A stretch of 64,000 nt of DNA from Mycobacterium ahvazicum (GCF_900176255.2 NZ_FXEG02000002.1:310001-374000); one strand, 5' to 3'. Shown: positions 47,204 to 55,763, counted from the stretch's first letter. Translations and numbers: made by a program. Notes: generated by a model from the letters alone, not told the origin.

Positions 47204-48655
47204 ATGTCCCGACGAGCGGACCTGGCGAGTACAGGGTTCGTGGCCCGCGGCAGCCGGGCGTTCGCGGCTGCTCTGGTGGTGCTGGCCGGATCGCCGGGCG
47301 TCGCCGCCGCCGATGGCGCACGGCCCCAGGCCAACCCCGAGGAGAGGGCGGCCGCGCTGATACGGCCCGCCGTGGTCTATCTCGACGTCGAAACCTTCGG
47401 CCAGGTGCGTCTGCCCGACGGGCAGACGTTGTCTCCATTCGGCGGAGGCTTGAATCTTCCCTTCGATGCGAACTGGTCGTGCACCGGTTTCGTCGTCAAC
47501 CCCGACGGCTGGGTCGCTACCGCCGGCCACTGCGTCGACCCGGAAAACGCGAAAGATTTCATCGCCAAGAGTGCCGCGGACGCCTACATCGAACAGTTTC
47601 CGGACTCACCCACCGGGAAGGATCCCGTCGCCACAGCGGAGTGGCTGCGCAAGAACGCGCGGATAGAAGGTAAGAGCCCCGACCGGGGTCCCGAGGTCGG
47701 CCTCACGGTGCTCTACGGCGCGGGGACCAAGCTCACCGGCAAGCTGCCCGCGAGCGTGGTCGATTTCCGGCCCCTCGGCAAGGGTGACGTCGCGTTGCTC
47801 AAGGTGGAAAGGCACGGCATGCCGTCCTCCGAGCTGGCCGGCGACGCCGACGTCAACATCGGCACCCCGATTCTCGCGGTCGGTTTCCCCGAAGCCACGC
47901 AACGGGTCACCGGCCCCTCGCTGGATCCAACGAACAAGAGCGGCAAGGTGAATAAGAAGTCGGCGATCCAGACCATGCCGGAGTACGAGATCGACGCCGC
48001 CGTTTCGGAAGGCATGAGCGGCGGCCCGACGATCGCACTCGACGGCAGGGTGATCGGCGTGAACAGCTTCGCCCCCGTCGGTGAGCCGCAGGCGTTCAAC
48101 TTCATCGCCCCGGTCGATCGTCTGGCGGCGATGCTGGCCGGCAAGGCCGTCAAGCCAGAACTCGGCCCCGCCGACGTCTATTACCGCAAGGGGCTCAGCA
48201 ACTACTACTCCGGCCGCTACAGCGACGCGATCAAGAACTTCGACCAGGCCGCGGCGTTGTCACCGGATTATCCCGGGCTGGCCGATCTGAAGACGAGCGC
48301 GGTGAATCTGCGCCAGCAGTATGGTGACGTGTCGGTGTTCCATACCTCAAACCTGTTGTGGTACATCGTCAGCGGGATTCTGATGATGCTGGTCGTCGGC
48401 GGCTGGGTGGCATTCATGGTGCTCAAGAGCCGTCGGCAGCGCCGCACGCAAGCGGGTATCGCGGCTTTGCCCGAGGTCGTCGGCAGGCACGAACGCGTCG
48501 ATAGCCCGGTCGCCGAACCTCATGCGACTGCGACGGAGCCGCACTACTGCGCCAATTGCGGGGCGCAGCACCATCCCGCCGAAAAGTTCTGTCCCAGCTG
48601 TGGCAAGCACATCGAACTCTTGCGACCCGAGGCGGAAACCGGCCAATTATTCTGA
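47204..48655 (+). CDS. Membrane-anchored trypsin-like protease with zinc ribbon
   Basis: A 483-residue modular protein. A signal peptide (residues 1-40) precedes an extracytoplasmic serine protease domain with a triad H109 (TAGHC), D195 (KGDVALLKV) and S272 (SEGMSGGPT). TPR-like helices at about 325-375 follow (YYRKGLSNYYSGRYSDAI), then one membrane helix (about 383-407). A cytoplasmic tail ends in a zinc ribbon C449-x2-C452, C463-x2-C466. GAGGAGG precedes ATG 47204; the upstream frame is not coding. It may link envelope proteolysis to a cytoplasmic signal. Not present at this place in the M. tuberculosis order I recall. Confidence 0.88.
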   Translation: MSRRADLASTGFVARGSRAFAAALVVLAGSPGVAAADGARPQANPEERAAALIRPAVVYLDVETFGQVRLPDGQTLSPFGGGLNLPFDANWSCTGFVVNPDGWVATAGHCVDPENAKDFIAKSAADAYIEQFPDSPTGKDPVATAEWLRKNARIEGKSPDRGPEVGLTVLYGAGTKLTGKLPASVVDFRPLGKGDVALLKVERHGMPSSELAGDADVNIGTPILAVGFPEATQRVTGPSLDPTNKSGKVNKKSAIQTMPEYEIDAAVSEGMSGGPTIALDGRVIGVNSFAPVGEPQAFNFIAPVDRLAAMLAGKAVKPELGPADVYYRKGLSNYYSGRYSDAIKNFDQAAALSPDYPGLADLKTSAVNLRQQYGDVSVFHTSNLLWYIVSGILMMLVVGGWVAFMVLKSRRQRRTQAGIAALPEVVGRHERVDSPVAEPHATATEPHYCANCGAQHHPAEKFCPSCGKHIELLRPEAETGQLF

Positions 48656-48683
48656 CGCCCGGACAGTTTGGGCCCAACGGGAG

Positions 48684-50195
48684 CTAACCCGCTACTGGCG
48701 CCCGGTCGGGGACGCGGCCGAATTCCATCGACTCCTCGATCCGGTCGAACCGGTAGTCGAGGGCATCGGCGAGGTAGTTCTGCCGCACGTTCCACGGCCG
48801 CTTGGTGCCCGACTTGGGTAACTGATGCGCGGAACGCAACACGTAGCCGGCGTTGATGTCCCAGGACGGTTTCTCGGTCATCGGCTGGTTGCCCAGGTGT
48901 GGGTAGGCGTGGGTGTAGCCATGAGAAGCCATGTGCGCCAGCAGTTTTGCGGTGGCACGGGCGGTGATGTCGGCACGCAGTGTCCACGACGCGTTGGTGT
49001 AACCCACGCACCAGAACAGGTTCGGCACGTCTTCGAGCATGTGCGCCTTGTAGACGAAACGCTCACGGTGGTCGACCTTTTCGCCGTCCAGGCTGATTGT
49101 GGCGCCGCCCAGCGCCTGCAGTTGCAAGCCGGTGGCGGTGACGATGATGTCGGCGTCGAGGTGTGCGCCGGACTTCAGCGCGATGCCGGTGGCATCGAAG
49201 TGGTCGATCTGATCGGTCACCACCTCGGCGCGGCCCTGGCTGATCGCGTTGTACAGGTCCGCGTCGGGGATCATGCACATCCGCTGGTCCCACGGGTTGT
49301 ATCGCGGTTTGAAGTGGACGTCGACCGCGTACCCGTCGGGCAGATTGTCCACCGCCTGACGCCGCAACAGCCGCTTGATCAAACCGGGCAGCTTGCGGGA
49401 CATGAAGAAGAACACGGCCTCGGTCAGGGCGGTGTACATCCGGATTACCAGGTGAGATACCTTGCGCGGCAACAGAGCACGAATGACGGCGTCGATTGTT
49501 CGATACTTCGTTGCAGAGACCAGATAGGTCGGCGAGCGCTGCAGCATGGTCACTTTCGCGGCCCGCTCTGACAGCGAGGGAAGCAGGGTGACCGCGGTGG
49601 CGCCGCTACCGATCACCACGATCTTCTTGCCGTCGTAATCGAGGTCCTCGGGCCAGCGCTGGGGATGGATGACGGTGCCGCCGAACCGCTCGATGTCGGG
49701 GAATTCCGGGGTGTAGCCCTCGTCGTAGTTGTAGTAGCCGGAAGCGAAGAACACGAACCGGCTGCGGTACACCGTGGTGGAGTCGCCTTGGTCGACGGTG
49801 ATCGTCCAGGTGTCGGTGGACGAATCCCAATCCGCGGAACGGACATAGCTGTTGAACTGGATGTGGCGATCGATGCCGTACTTGTGTGCGGTGGCCGCCA
49901 GGTATTCGCGGATGTGCTCGCCGTCGGCGACGCCCTCCCTCCGGGTCCAGGGCTCGAAGGGAAACGACAGCGTGAAGATGCTGCTGTCCGAACGCACTCC
50001 CGGATACCGGAACAGATCCCACGTACCGCCGATCTGCTCGCGGCGTTCCAAAATCGTGTACGTCATCTGGGGGTTGCGCTCGGCGATGCGGTAAGCCGCG
50101 TCGATGCCGGAGATCCCGGCGCCGATGATGACAACGTCGAAGTAGCCGGCCTTGGCCGGTGGGCGGCCGGTGGCTTCCTGGGGAGTCACGGTCAT
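48684..50195 (-). CDS. Baeyer-Villiger-type flavin monooxygenase
   Basis: A 503-residue FAD/NADPH monooxygenase of the EthA type, equivalent to Rv0565c. Two Rossmann motifs are visible, VVIIGAGISGIDAA and IVVIGSGATAV, and the BVMO fingerprint FGGTVIHPQRWP between them. The second half is normal for the family. ATG 50195 follows GAGG; an ATG at 50240 adds 15 residues. In M. tuberculosis the paralog EthA activates thioamide prodrugs. The natural ketone substrate is unknown. Confidence 0.92.
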   Translation of the reverse strand: MTVTPQEATGRPPAKAGYFDVVIIGAGISGIDAAYRIAERNPQMTYTILERREQIGGTWDLFRYPGVRSDSSIFTLSFPFEPWTRREGVADGEHIREYLAATAHKYGIDRHIQFNSYVRSADWDSSTDTWTITVDQGDSTTVYRSRFVFFASGYYNYDEGYTPEFPDIERFGGTVIHPQRWPEDLDYDGKKIVVIGSGATAVTLLPSLSERAAKVTMLQRSPTYLVSATKYRTIDAVIRALLPRKVSHLVIRMYTALTEAVFFFMSRKLPGLIKRLLRRQAVDNLPDGYAVDVHFKPRYNPWDQRMCMIPDADLYNAISQGRAEVVTDQIDHFDATGIALKSGAHLDADIIVTATGLQLQALGGATISLDGEKVDHRERFVYKAHMLEDVPNLFWCVGYTNASWTLRADITARATAKLLAHMASHGYTHAYPHLGNQPMTEKPSWDINAGYVLRSAHQLPKSGTKRPWNVRQNYLADALDYRFDRIEESMEFGRVPDRAPVAG

Positions 50196-50279
50196 CGTGA
50201 ACCTCGCTTGCAGTGTGGGACTCGTCACTACATTAGGCACCGACTGGTTGGTGGAGCCAGCAGGCCGGAAATGTTCGTG

Positions 50280-50894
50280 TTACGAAGGCTCGATCAGCAC
50301 GTCGACGTGCAGCGGCGCGCAGCGATCGATCAGCCAGATTTGGTCGGCCGGGCTGGCGAAGATGCGCGCGTGCGACGGATCCTGACTGAACCCCTGTGAG
50401 CACCTGTCGCCGAAGAATACGTATGCCTTGGTGTCGTTGCATTGCCGCGACATCCACACCAGCCCGTCGAACCCCGAGTCATGGGCGGCCTGCGCCCAGC
50501 GCACCGTGCTGGCGTAGCTCGATGCCGGGCTGGACGTGAGTTCACCGGCGGTGACCTTGAGCCGGCGCAGCCCGGTGCCGTGCAGTACGGCGAGGCGCAA
50601 CTCCTGCTCGACTTTGAGCCGGACGAGCACCTTGGCCGCGTATTGGTCGTACGGCAGCAGACCGCCGTCGACCGGAATATCGTGCAGCAACGTCTCGGCG
50701 ACGGCCGCGTCTTCGGTGTCTGCCGCGTACATGATCGGCACCACCGGCTTGCCGAAGAAGCCGAACCGGGTCCGCGCGCCGAAACCGGGGTTGAAGTCGG
50801 TGGCGGTTCGGGTGGCCGACAGGACCCGGTAAAGCAGCTGACCCTCCGGCAGCGTGGCGGTGGCCGGGTCGAAGGGGTCCGGCGGACGTCTCAC
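50280..50894 (-). CDS. RES-domain toxin
   Basis: A 204-residue RES-domain protein, of the family whose studied members (for example MbcT) destroy NAD+ by phosphorolysis. The domain shows LLYRVLS (Arg23), IMYAADTED (Tyr56) and AVAETLLHD (Glu68), in the order of the RES catalytic residues. GTG 50894 overlaps the stop of the upstream gene (GTGA), the usual antitoxin-toxin coupling. An adjacent GTG at 50897 is the other choice. It is inserted between the monooxygenase and YajQ genes. Confidence 0.88.
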   Translation of the reverse strand: MRRPPDPFDPATATLPEGQLLYRVLSATRTATDFNPGFGARTRFGFFGKPVVPIMYAADTEDAAVAETLLHDIPVDGGLLPYDQYAAKVLVRLKVEQELRLAVLHGTGLRRLKVTAGELTSSPASSYASTVRWAQAAHDSGFDGLVWMSRQCNDTKAYVFFGDRCSQGFSQDPSHARIFASPADQIWLIDRCAPLHVDVLIEPS

Positions 50895-51400
50895 CACGAA
50901 ACGTTCAGCGCCTCCCCGGCGACCGCCAGGACGCGATCGGGATCCGTGACGAGGTGGTCGACGGGCCGGTCTCCGTCCAGATAGGTGGTGGGGGAGCAGA
51001 GCCACTGCACCAGGCCCGCCTCCGACCAGCCACTGTCGTCGGCCAGCGCGAGCAGGCGTCCGATCACGGGCAGCGGCTTGCCGTCCGGCCCGAACTGGAA
51101 ACCGGGATAGGACAGATAGTTGCCCTGGCGGACCGCGAGCAGTGTCTTGTTGCGGCGCGCGGTGGTGGCCAGGTTACGCGGCGCGCTCGACCGCGACCCC
51201 ATCCGCTTGCCGGCTTCGGTGCTGGTCAGCATCCCGAACTCGGCCGTGATGCGGGCATACAGATTCAGCTCGGCCTGCACTGCCCGCGCGACGGCGGGCT
51301 CGGTGTACCCGGCGACCGACGACAGGGCGACGCCCACCGCGTGGGCGCTTTCGCGGAGCCGACGGTGAGCGGCGTCCAGCTCGGCGACCGTGGGGGGCAT
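50891..51400 (-). CDS. Xre/MbcA/ParS-type antitoxin
   Basis: A 169-residue partner of the RES toxin. The N-terminal region is helical; the C-terminal LLALADDSGWSEAGLVQWLCSP...YLDGDRPVDHL segment matches the DUF2384 toxin-binding domain. GGAGCT precedes ATG 51400. The first part contains a candidate helix-turn-helix, so it probably represses its own promoter. Equivalent loci exist elsewhere in mycobacteria as MbcAT. Confidence 0.86.
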   Translation of the reverse strand: MPPTVAELDAAHRRLRESAHAVGVALSSVAGYTEPAVARAVQAELNLYARITAEFGMLTSTEAGKRMGSRSSAPRNLATTARRNKTLLAVRQGNYLSYPGFQFGPDGKPLPVIGRLLALADDSGWSEAGLVQWLCSPTTYLDGDRPVDHLVTDPDRVLAVAGEALNVSW

Positions 51401-51462
51401 GACCAGCTCCTACATTCGATCCGTGCGGCCCAGTTTACTGCACGAAACGAACGCTAAAGGGT

Positions 51463-51501
51463 GCGCTTTTTCGCGAGCGTAAAGGCACCGCGAAAAAGCG
51501 C
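51463..51501. terminator. Perfect 13-base inverted repeat between YajQ and toxin-antitoxin genes
   Basis: GCGCTTTTTCGCG (51463-51475) and CGCGAAAAAGCGC (51489-51501) are exact complements around a 13-base spacer. Further out GAGCGTAA and TTACGCTC also pair. It lies after the YajQ stop and before the antitoxin start, both on the minus strand. It could end YajQ transcription or serve as the antitoxin operator. No U-tract follows, so an intrinsic terminator is not certain. Confidence 0.55.
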
Positions 51502-51534
51502 GCTCCATTTCGCAGCGTGCTTACGCTCGGCTCG

Positions 51535-52026
51535 CTAGCGGTAGTTGACGAACTGCAGCGCCACGTCGAGGTCGGCGCCGCGCAGCAGCGCTTGGACGGC
51601 TTGCAAATCGTCGCGCTTCTTGCTGCTGACCCGAATCTCGTCGCCCTGGATCTGGGTCTTGACGCCCTTGGGCCCGTCGTCGCGGATCAGCTTGGTGATC
51701 TTCTTGGCGTTCTCGCTGTCGATGCCCTGCTTGAGGGTGCCGGTGACCTTGAAGGTCTTGCCGGAGGCCTGCGGCTCGCCGGCGTCGAAGGCCTTCATCG
51801 AGATGTCGCGGCGGATCAGCTTCTCCTTGAACACGTCGATGGCGGCCTTGATGCGCTCCTCGGTGGAGGAGGTCAGTTCGACGCCCTCTTCGCCCTTCCA
51901 GGCGATCGTGGTGTCGGTGCCGCGGAAATCGAACCGGGTGGCCAACTCCTTGGCGGCCTGGTTAAGCGCGTTGTCGACCTCTTGCCGATCGAACTTGCTG
52001 ACGATGTCGAACGATGAGTCCGCCAT
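51535..52026 (-). CDS. YajQ family cyclic-di-GMP/nucleotide-binding protein
   Basis: A 163-residue protein, the standard YajQ length, starting [20 protein letters not shown] and carrying the paired RNP-like folds ([30 protein letters not shown]). Equivalent to Rv0566c. Some YajQ proteins bind cyclic di-GMP and act in transcription; that is not proven for mycobacteria. ATG 52026 follows GGAAGG. It is divergent from the tRNA-Tyr gene. Confidence 0.94.
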   Translation of the reverse strand: MADSSFDIVSKFDRQEVDNALNQAAKELATRFDFRGTDTTIAWKGEEGVELTSSTEERIKAAIDVFKEKLIRRDISMKAFDAGEPQASGKTFKVTGTLKQGIDSENAKKITKLIRDDGPKGVKTQIQGDEIRVSSKKRDDLQAVQALLRGADLDVALQFVNYR

Positions 52027-52106
52027 GCGAACGCCCTTCCTCGTTGGTTCCGGGTTGCTCCTAGCCGTTTGTGAATTGTCTACCCGCTCGTTGTACCCTG
52101 CTAGGC

Positions 52107-52192
52107 GGCAGGTTGCCCGAGCGGCCAATGGGAGCGGACTGTAAATCCGTCGGCTTACGCCTACACTGGTTCGAATCCAGTACCTGCCACCA
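52107..52192 (+). tRNA. tRNA-Tyr (GTA)
   Basis: An 86-base tRNA with a long variable arm, as for bacterial tyrosine tRNA. The acceptor pairs GGCAGGT with ACCTGCC; anticodon GTA is at 52141-52143 within loop CTGTAAA, and GGTTCGAATCC forms the T arm. The discriminator A and the CCA end are encoded (52189-52192). It lies at the boundary where gene order departs from M. tuberculosis. Confidence 0.95.
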
Positions 52193-52260
52193 CAGGTCAG
52201 AAGGTATTTTCGCGCACCGCAACGGGTTTGGCCCCCGGACCGGGCGCGGCGGCCCCAGCG

Positions 52261-53265
52261 TCAGGCGCCGTCGATTTGGGCGACGATCTTGCCGAGAACT
52301 TTGCGGCTGCCCAGTCGCGCGAGCGCTTCGGGGATGTCGTTGAACGACACGCTTTCGGTCACCGTTTTCGCGATGGTCCCGGCGTCGACCAATTCCTCGA
52401 GGCCGCGCCGGATCCCTTCGAGATGCTCGCGGCTGTAGCCCGCCGCGAGCACACCGACCAGTGCGGTGTTCGTCATGACCATCATGGCCACGTCGGGGGT
52501 CGTCCAGGTGCCGCTGGCGAAGCCGACCGCCAGATGCCGGCCGTCGCGGGCCAGGGCGCCCATGGCCGCGGTGCCTTGCGCGCCGCCGACCGGGTCGAAG
52601 ATCACGTCCAGACCGGCCCAGTCGGTCGCTTCGCGCAGCGCATGTGCGAGTGGTGTTCCGTCAGAAGCGGTTTCGCCGAGGGCGACGACGACGTCGTCGG
52701 CGCCCAGGGATCGGCAGTATTCGGCCCTCCTCTCGTCGCTGACGACGGCCAGCACCTTCGCGCCCTTGGCCTTCCCGAGTTGGACGGCGGCGATGCCGCT
52801 GCCGCCGGCTGCGCCCAGCACCGCGAGGCGTTCTCCCGCCTGGAGTCCGCCGCGATCGACCAGGCCGATCCATGCCGTCATGTTCGGGATCCAGAATCCG
52901 GCCGCGGCGGAGTCGTCCATGTTGGCGGGAGCGGGGAAGACGGTGCTGGCGTGTGCGAGCGCTTCGGTGGCGAAGGACCCGTTGCCGCTGACAAAGTCAC
53001 TGACGCCCATTACGCGGGTGCCGATTGCGATGTCGGCGCCCGGCCCGACCGCGGTGACAGTGCCGACCAGTTCCTGGCCGGGCGTAAACGGCAATGGGGG
53101 AGTCAGCGGGTAGGTGCCGCGACACATCAGCACATCCGGCAGTCCGAGCCCCGCCGCGGCGACCTGGATTCTTACCTGCTCGGCCCCGGGCTCGGGCAGC
53201 TCCCGGTCCACTTGGCGCAAGACGTCCGCCGGCTCACCGCTTCCGTGGACTTGCCAAGCTTTCAC
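52261..53265 (-). CDS. NADPH:quinone oxidoreductase (MDR family)
   Basis: A 334-residue zinc-independent medium-chain reductase. It has the N-terminal GroES-like fold (VKAWQVHGSGEP), PGQELVGTVTAVG, and the nucleotide motif VLGAAGGSGIAAVQLGKA, lacking zinc ligands. The family reduces quinones, enones or acyl-CoA. GTG 53265 follows GGGGAG. A palindrome in its promoter and a decayed TetR gene divergent from it suggest former local control. Confidence 0.9.
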   Translation of the reverse strand: MKAWQVHGSGEPADVLRQVDRELPEPGAEQVRIQVAAAGLGLPDVLMCRGTYPLTPPLPFTPGQELVGTVTAVGPGADIAIGTRVMGVSDFVSGNGSFATEALAHASTVFPAPANMDDSAAAGFWIPNMTAWIGLVDRGGLQAGERLAVLGAAGGSGIAAVQLGKAKGAKVLAVVSDERRAEYCRSLGADDVVVALGETASDGTPLAHALREATDWAGLDVIFDPVGGAQGTAAMGALARDGRHLAVGFASGTWTTPDVAMMVMTNTALVGVLAAGYSREHLEGIRRGLEELVDAGTIAKTVTESVSFNDIPEALARLGSRKVLGKIVAQIDGA

Positions 53266-53303
53266 GTCGCTCCCCGGCCTGTCTGTGCGTTGAATCACAT
53301 AAT

Positions 53304-53318
53304 AATTACACCGTAATT
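53304..53318. promoter_or_regulatory. AATTACACCGTAATT operator-like palindrome
   Basis: A perfect 6-3-6 inverted repeat 39 bases upstream of the quinone oxidoreductase start, in AT-rich promoter DNA. TTGAAA on the minus strand overlaps it. TTAC/GTAA-type arms are typical of TetR operators. The adjacent regulator appears broken. Confidence 0.65.
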
Positions 53319-53399
53319 TCAACGCGCGGAAGGGCTGCGCCGGTTGGGTCCGGCGGCTCAGCTGCCCGTCGGCACCTCGGTGGCCACGCGCCCGCTGGC

Positions 53400-53600
53400 A
53401 GGACTCGAACTCGGCGCGGATTCTTCCGCAGGGTGGCGTCAACAGACATCACCGATGCGGCCGGCGTGCCAAAAGGCTCTCTGGACGCCTGCATCGAGAA
53501 AAGAAGCGTTCGCCGCGGCTGCGGCCGATGTTCACGGAGGCGGGTTGGCTCAGGCGGCGCGTTACGCCGGTCTAGGCGCTTGCCGACGAACATGAATCGG
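53400..53600 (+). pseudogene. Remnant of a TetR regulator
   Basis: At 53433-53486 one frame reads VASTDITDAAGVPKGSL, the recognition helix region of a TetR repressor. At 53500 the typical following KEAFAAAAADV appears one frame later. The connecting YNYFESK residues are lost and the rest of the protein is absent or unreadable by 53600. No start is evident. It is divergent from the quinone oxidoreductase, the common arrangement for this pair, so it likely once repressed that gene. Confidence 0.65.
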
Positions 53601-53654
53601 ACGAATTCCTGATCGGCAGTGAGCCGACCGGTCACCTATCTTTTGGTGACGGCG

Positions 53655-53825
53655 CTAGCAGCGGGCGCCGGGCCCGTCGACTACCAAGCCAGAACAGCCA
53701 CTGCGGCAGCGCATCCGGTAGATGACGCGTCCGACCGTGTTCCCCCGTGAGGAGTACTGATACCAGACCAGCGCGTCGGCCTGGCCCCGGCACTTTCGGC
53801 ATTCTTCGGTTTCACGTTTGTACAT
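53655..53825 (-). CDS. Small Cys-rich zinc-finger-like protein
   Basis: A 56-residue protein that begins MYKRETEECRKCRGQADALV. It has C9-x2-C12 and C40-x3-C44, spaced as a possible zinc knuckle, plus a final Cys56, and a beta-like middle VGRVIYRMR. GGAGG lies seven bases before ATG 53825. The coding frame is short, but the Shine-Dalgarno and paired cysteines support it. Isolated between the TetR remnant and the FkbM gene; function unknown, possibly nucleic-acid binding. Confidence 0.6.
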   Translation of the reverse strand: MYKRETEECRKCRGQADALVWYQYSSRGNTVGRVIYRMRCRSGCSGLVVDGPGARC

Positions 53826-54075
53826 TGGCGTCCTCCATCCAGCGGAGCGGGGGAATCGTCCAACGGTGGGCGACTTGAATTAAAATTACCGGGGCGCCAT
53901 TGTCGAGGCGCCTTGGCGCGCCGAGAGTTTTACAACCGTAAACGCAGGGCGACACCATCGCAGCTCAACCGAAACATATTTGATACATAGTGCAGTGAAA
54001 GGGGCCGGGCCATTTCGGTATTCGTCGTGGCCTAGACGGCGCGTGGCGAAATGCCGAATACTTGACTTCGTGGTC

Positions 54076-54939
54076 ATGGCAGACGTTCCGGACGGCACCA
54101 GCAAGATTGCGGATTTCTGGAGCCTTGTTGTCCCGCAACGCATTACCGAGATCGTCGACGTCGGTGCGAATCCGATCGATTCCGAGCCGCCTTATACGCC
54201 AATGCTGGCCGCGAGACTATGTCGTGTAACGGGATTCGAGCCGCAGGGCGATCCGCTGCGAACGTTGCAGAGCCGCGAAGGCTTGCCGGAGCGGTATCTG
54301 CCGTATGCCGTGGGCGATGGCAAAGCGCACACGCTCAACGTGTGTCGCGGATCCGGAATGACGAGCCTGCTCGAATTGGACCCGGCGGCGCTGGACGTTT
54401 TCGAGTACCTCAAGCTGCCGGGGCTCGTGGTCGAGCGGGTACCCGTGCAAGCGCACAAGCTTGATGACATCTCCGAGATTGAACACGTCGACTTTCTGAA
54501 AATAGACGTTCAAGGAAGCGAACTCGCGGTATTTCGGGGCGGCACAGCGAGACTCGCCGAGACGGTCGCGATACAAACCGAGATTCCATTCGTGACGCTG
54601 TACAAGGACCAGCCAACGCTGGGCGACATCGACGCCGAGCTACGCGGCCAGGGATTTATTCCGCACGGTTTCCGCGAGATCAAGCTATGGCCCATCTCGC
54701 CGTGTTTGGATCCGCGCCAGCCCATCAACCAGCTCCTGGAAGCCGACATGGTCTACGTGCGGGACTTCATCCACGCGGAGACGATGAGTGACGAACAACT
54801 CAAGCACCTCGCCCTGATCGCGCACTACTGTTATCGATCGTTCGATCTCGCGCTGCGTTGTGTGCTGCTGCTGGAGCGCCGGAAGGCGGTCGAGGCCGGA
54901 GTCCTGCAGGGGTATTTGAACCTGTTGTCCGCCGGTTGA
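54076..54939 (+). CDS. FkbM family methyltransferase
   Basis: A 287-residue SAM methyltransferase of the FkbM type. It has IVDVGANPIDSEPP (SAM motif I), TGFEPQGDPL, and the conserved FLKIDVQGSELAVFRGG. Such enzymes O-methylate sugars or glycolipids. ATG 54076 lacks a good Shine-Dalgarno; in-frame GTGs lie just before it. The upstream 200 bases are AT-richer than the surroundings, and no glycan genes are adjacent, suggesting transfer as a single gene. Confidence 0.85.
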   Translation: MADVPDGTSKIADFWSLVVPQRITEIVDVGANPIDSEPPYTPMLAARLCRVTGFEPQGDPLRTLQSREGLPERYLPYAVGDGKAHTLNVCRGSGMTSLLELDPAALDVFEYLKLPGLVVERVPVQAHKLDDISEIEHVDFLKIDVQGSELAVFRGGTARLAETVAIQTEIPFVTLYKDQPTLGDIDAELRGQGFIPHGFREIKLWPISPCLDPRQPINQLLEADMVYVRDFIHAETMSDEQLKHLALIAHYCYRSFDLALRCVLLLERRKAVEAGVLQGYLNLLSAG

Positions 54940-54966
54940 ATTCGGTCAGGCCGGACGCGAGGCTCC

Positions 54967-55755
54967 TCATGATTCGCTTTCCGCCAGCACCCGCTGCTTC
55001 TGCTCGTCGATGACCCTGTGGAGATACTCGGCCTTCGCGCAGCCGTAGTACGCCGCGAATTGCAAAGCCAGTTCGTCCATTTCGCCGAACGAAACGTCAC
55101 CGCTCTTGAGTGCCGCGTAGACGTGGGACACGATCGGGATCTCGGCGTCCTGGAACGCGACACACGCGACGGTGATCAGCCGCCGCTCCTTCATGCCCAG
55201 CCCGGGGCGAAGCCACATCTCGCCGAAGACGAAGTTCAGGATGCCCGCGCCGGTGTACGGGTTGTCCCGCGGCGGCGCGAACGGGATGCAGTTGATGTCC
55301 TTGAACGAGCTCTCGCCGCCCAGCAGCCGTTGCTCCGGATCGCTTTCGGTGACCAGTGGCAGCAACTCCTCGGCGGGTGGCGGCTGCTGGCCGCGTTCCG
55401 CCATCAGGGCCGACCACTGCTGGTCGACGACGATGTTGAACCTCGACGCTTTGGGCCAGCCCGCGTAGACGGCGAAATGTAGTACCGCCTCCCGCATTTC
55501 GGTGATCGAGATATCACCGCTACTCAGCGCCGCGTAGACGTGTTGCTCCAGGGGCGTCATCGCATCGGCGGCGGCCACGCAGGCCAGGGTGACGAACCTG
55601 CGATCGCGACGGCTCAGCGTCGGCCGCGACCACACCTCGGCGAAGACGAAGTCGATCAGCCCGGCGGCAAACGGGGTACTGGTATCCGCGGGCGGGTCGA
55701 CGGCCATCACCTCGGCATACGCGCGGATGCCCCGCTCTCGACGTTGATGATCCAT
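54967..55755 (-). CDS. Tandem carboxymuconolactone-decarboxylase-like protein
   Basis: A 262-residue protein containing two CMD/AhpD-like domains (about 28-110 and 168-250). Each has the pattern HVYAALSSGD or HVYAALKSGD followed by E and FAVYAGWPKA or FAAYYGCAKA. The CxxC of AhpD is missing, so it is not a peroxidase partner; it is nearer to the lactone decarboxylase group. The gene lies nine bases from the SDR gene on the same strand, in a likely catabolic operon. Confidence 0.87.
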   Translation of the reverse strand: MDHQRRERGIRAYAEVMAVDPPADTSTPFAAGLIDFVFAEVWSRPTLSRRDRRFVTLACVAAADAMTPLEQHVYAALSSGDISITEMREAVLHFAVYAGWPKASRFNIVVDQQWSALMAERGQQPPPAEELLPLVTESDPEQRLLGGESSFKDINCIPFAPPRDNPYTGAGILNFVFGEMWLRPGLGMKERRLITVACVAFQDAEIPIVSHVYAALKSGDVSFGEMDELALQFAAYYGCAKAEYLHRVIDEQKQRVLAESES

Positions 55756-55763
55756 CGCGGCTC

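Noticed and set aside
48656..48683. Terminator at TTTGGGCCCAA between convergent genes
   Set aside because: The palindrome is too short, with no U-tract; not supported as a terminator.
52193..52260. Attachment site duplicate next to tRNA-Tyr
   Set aside because: I looked for a repeat of the tRNA 3' end downstream and saw none in the window.
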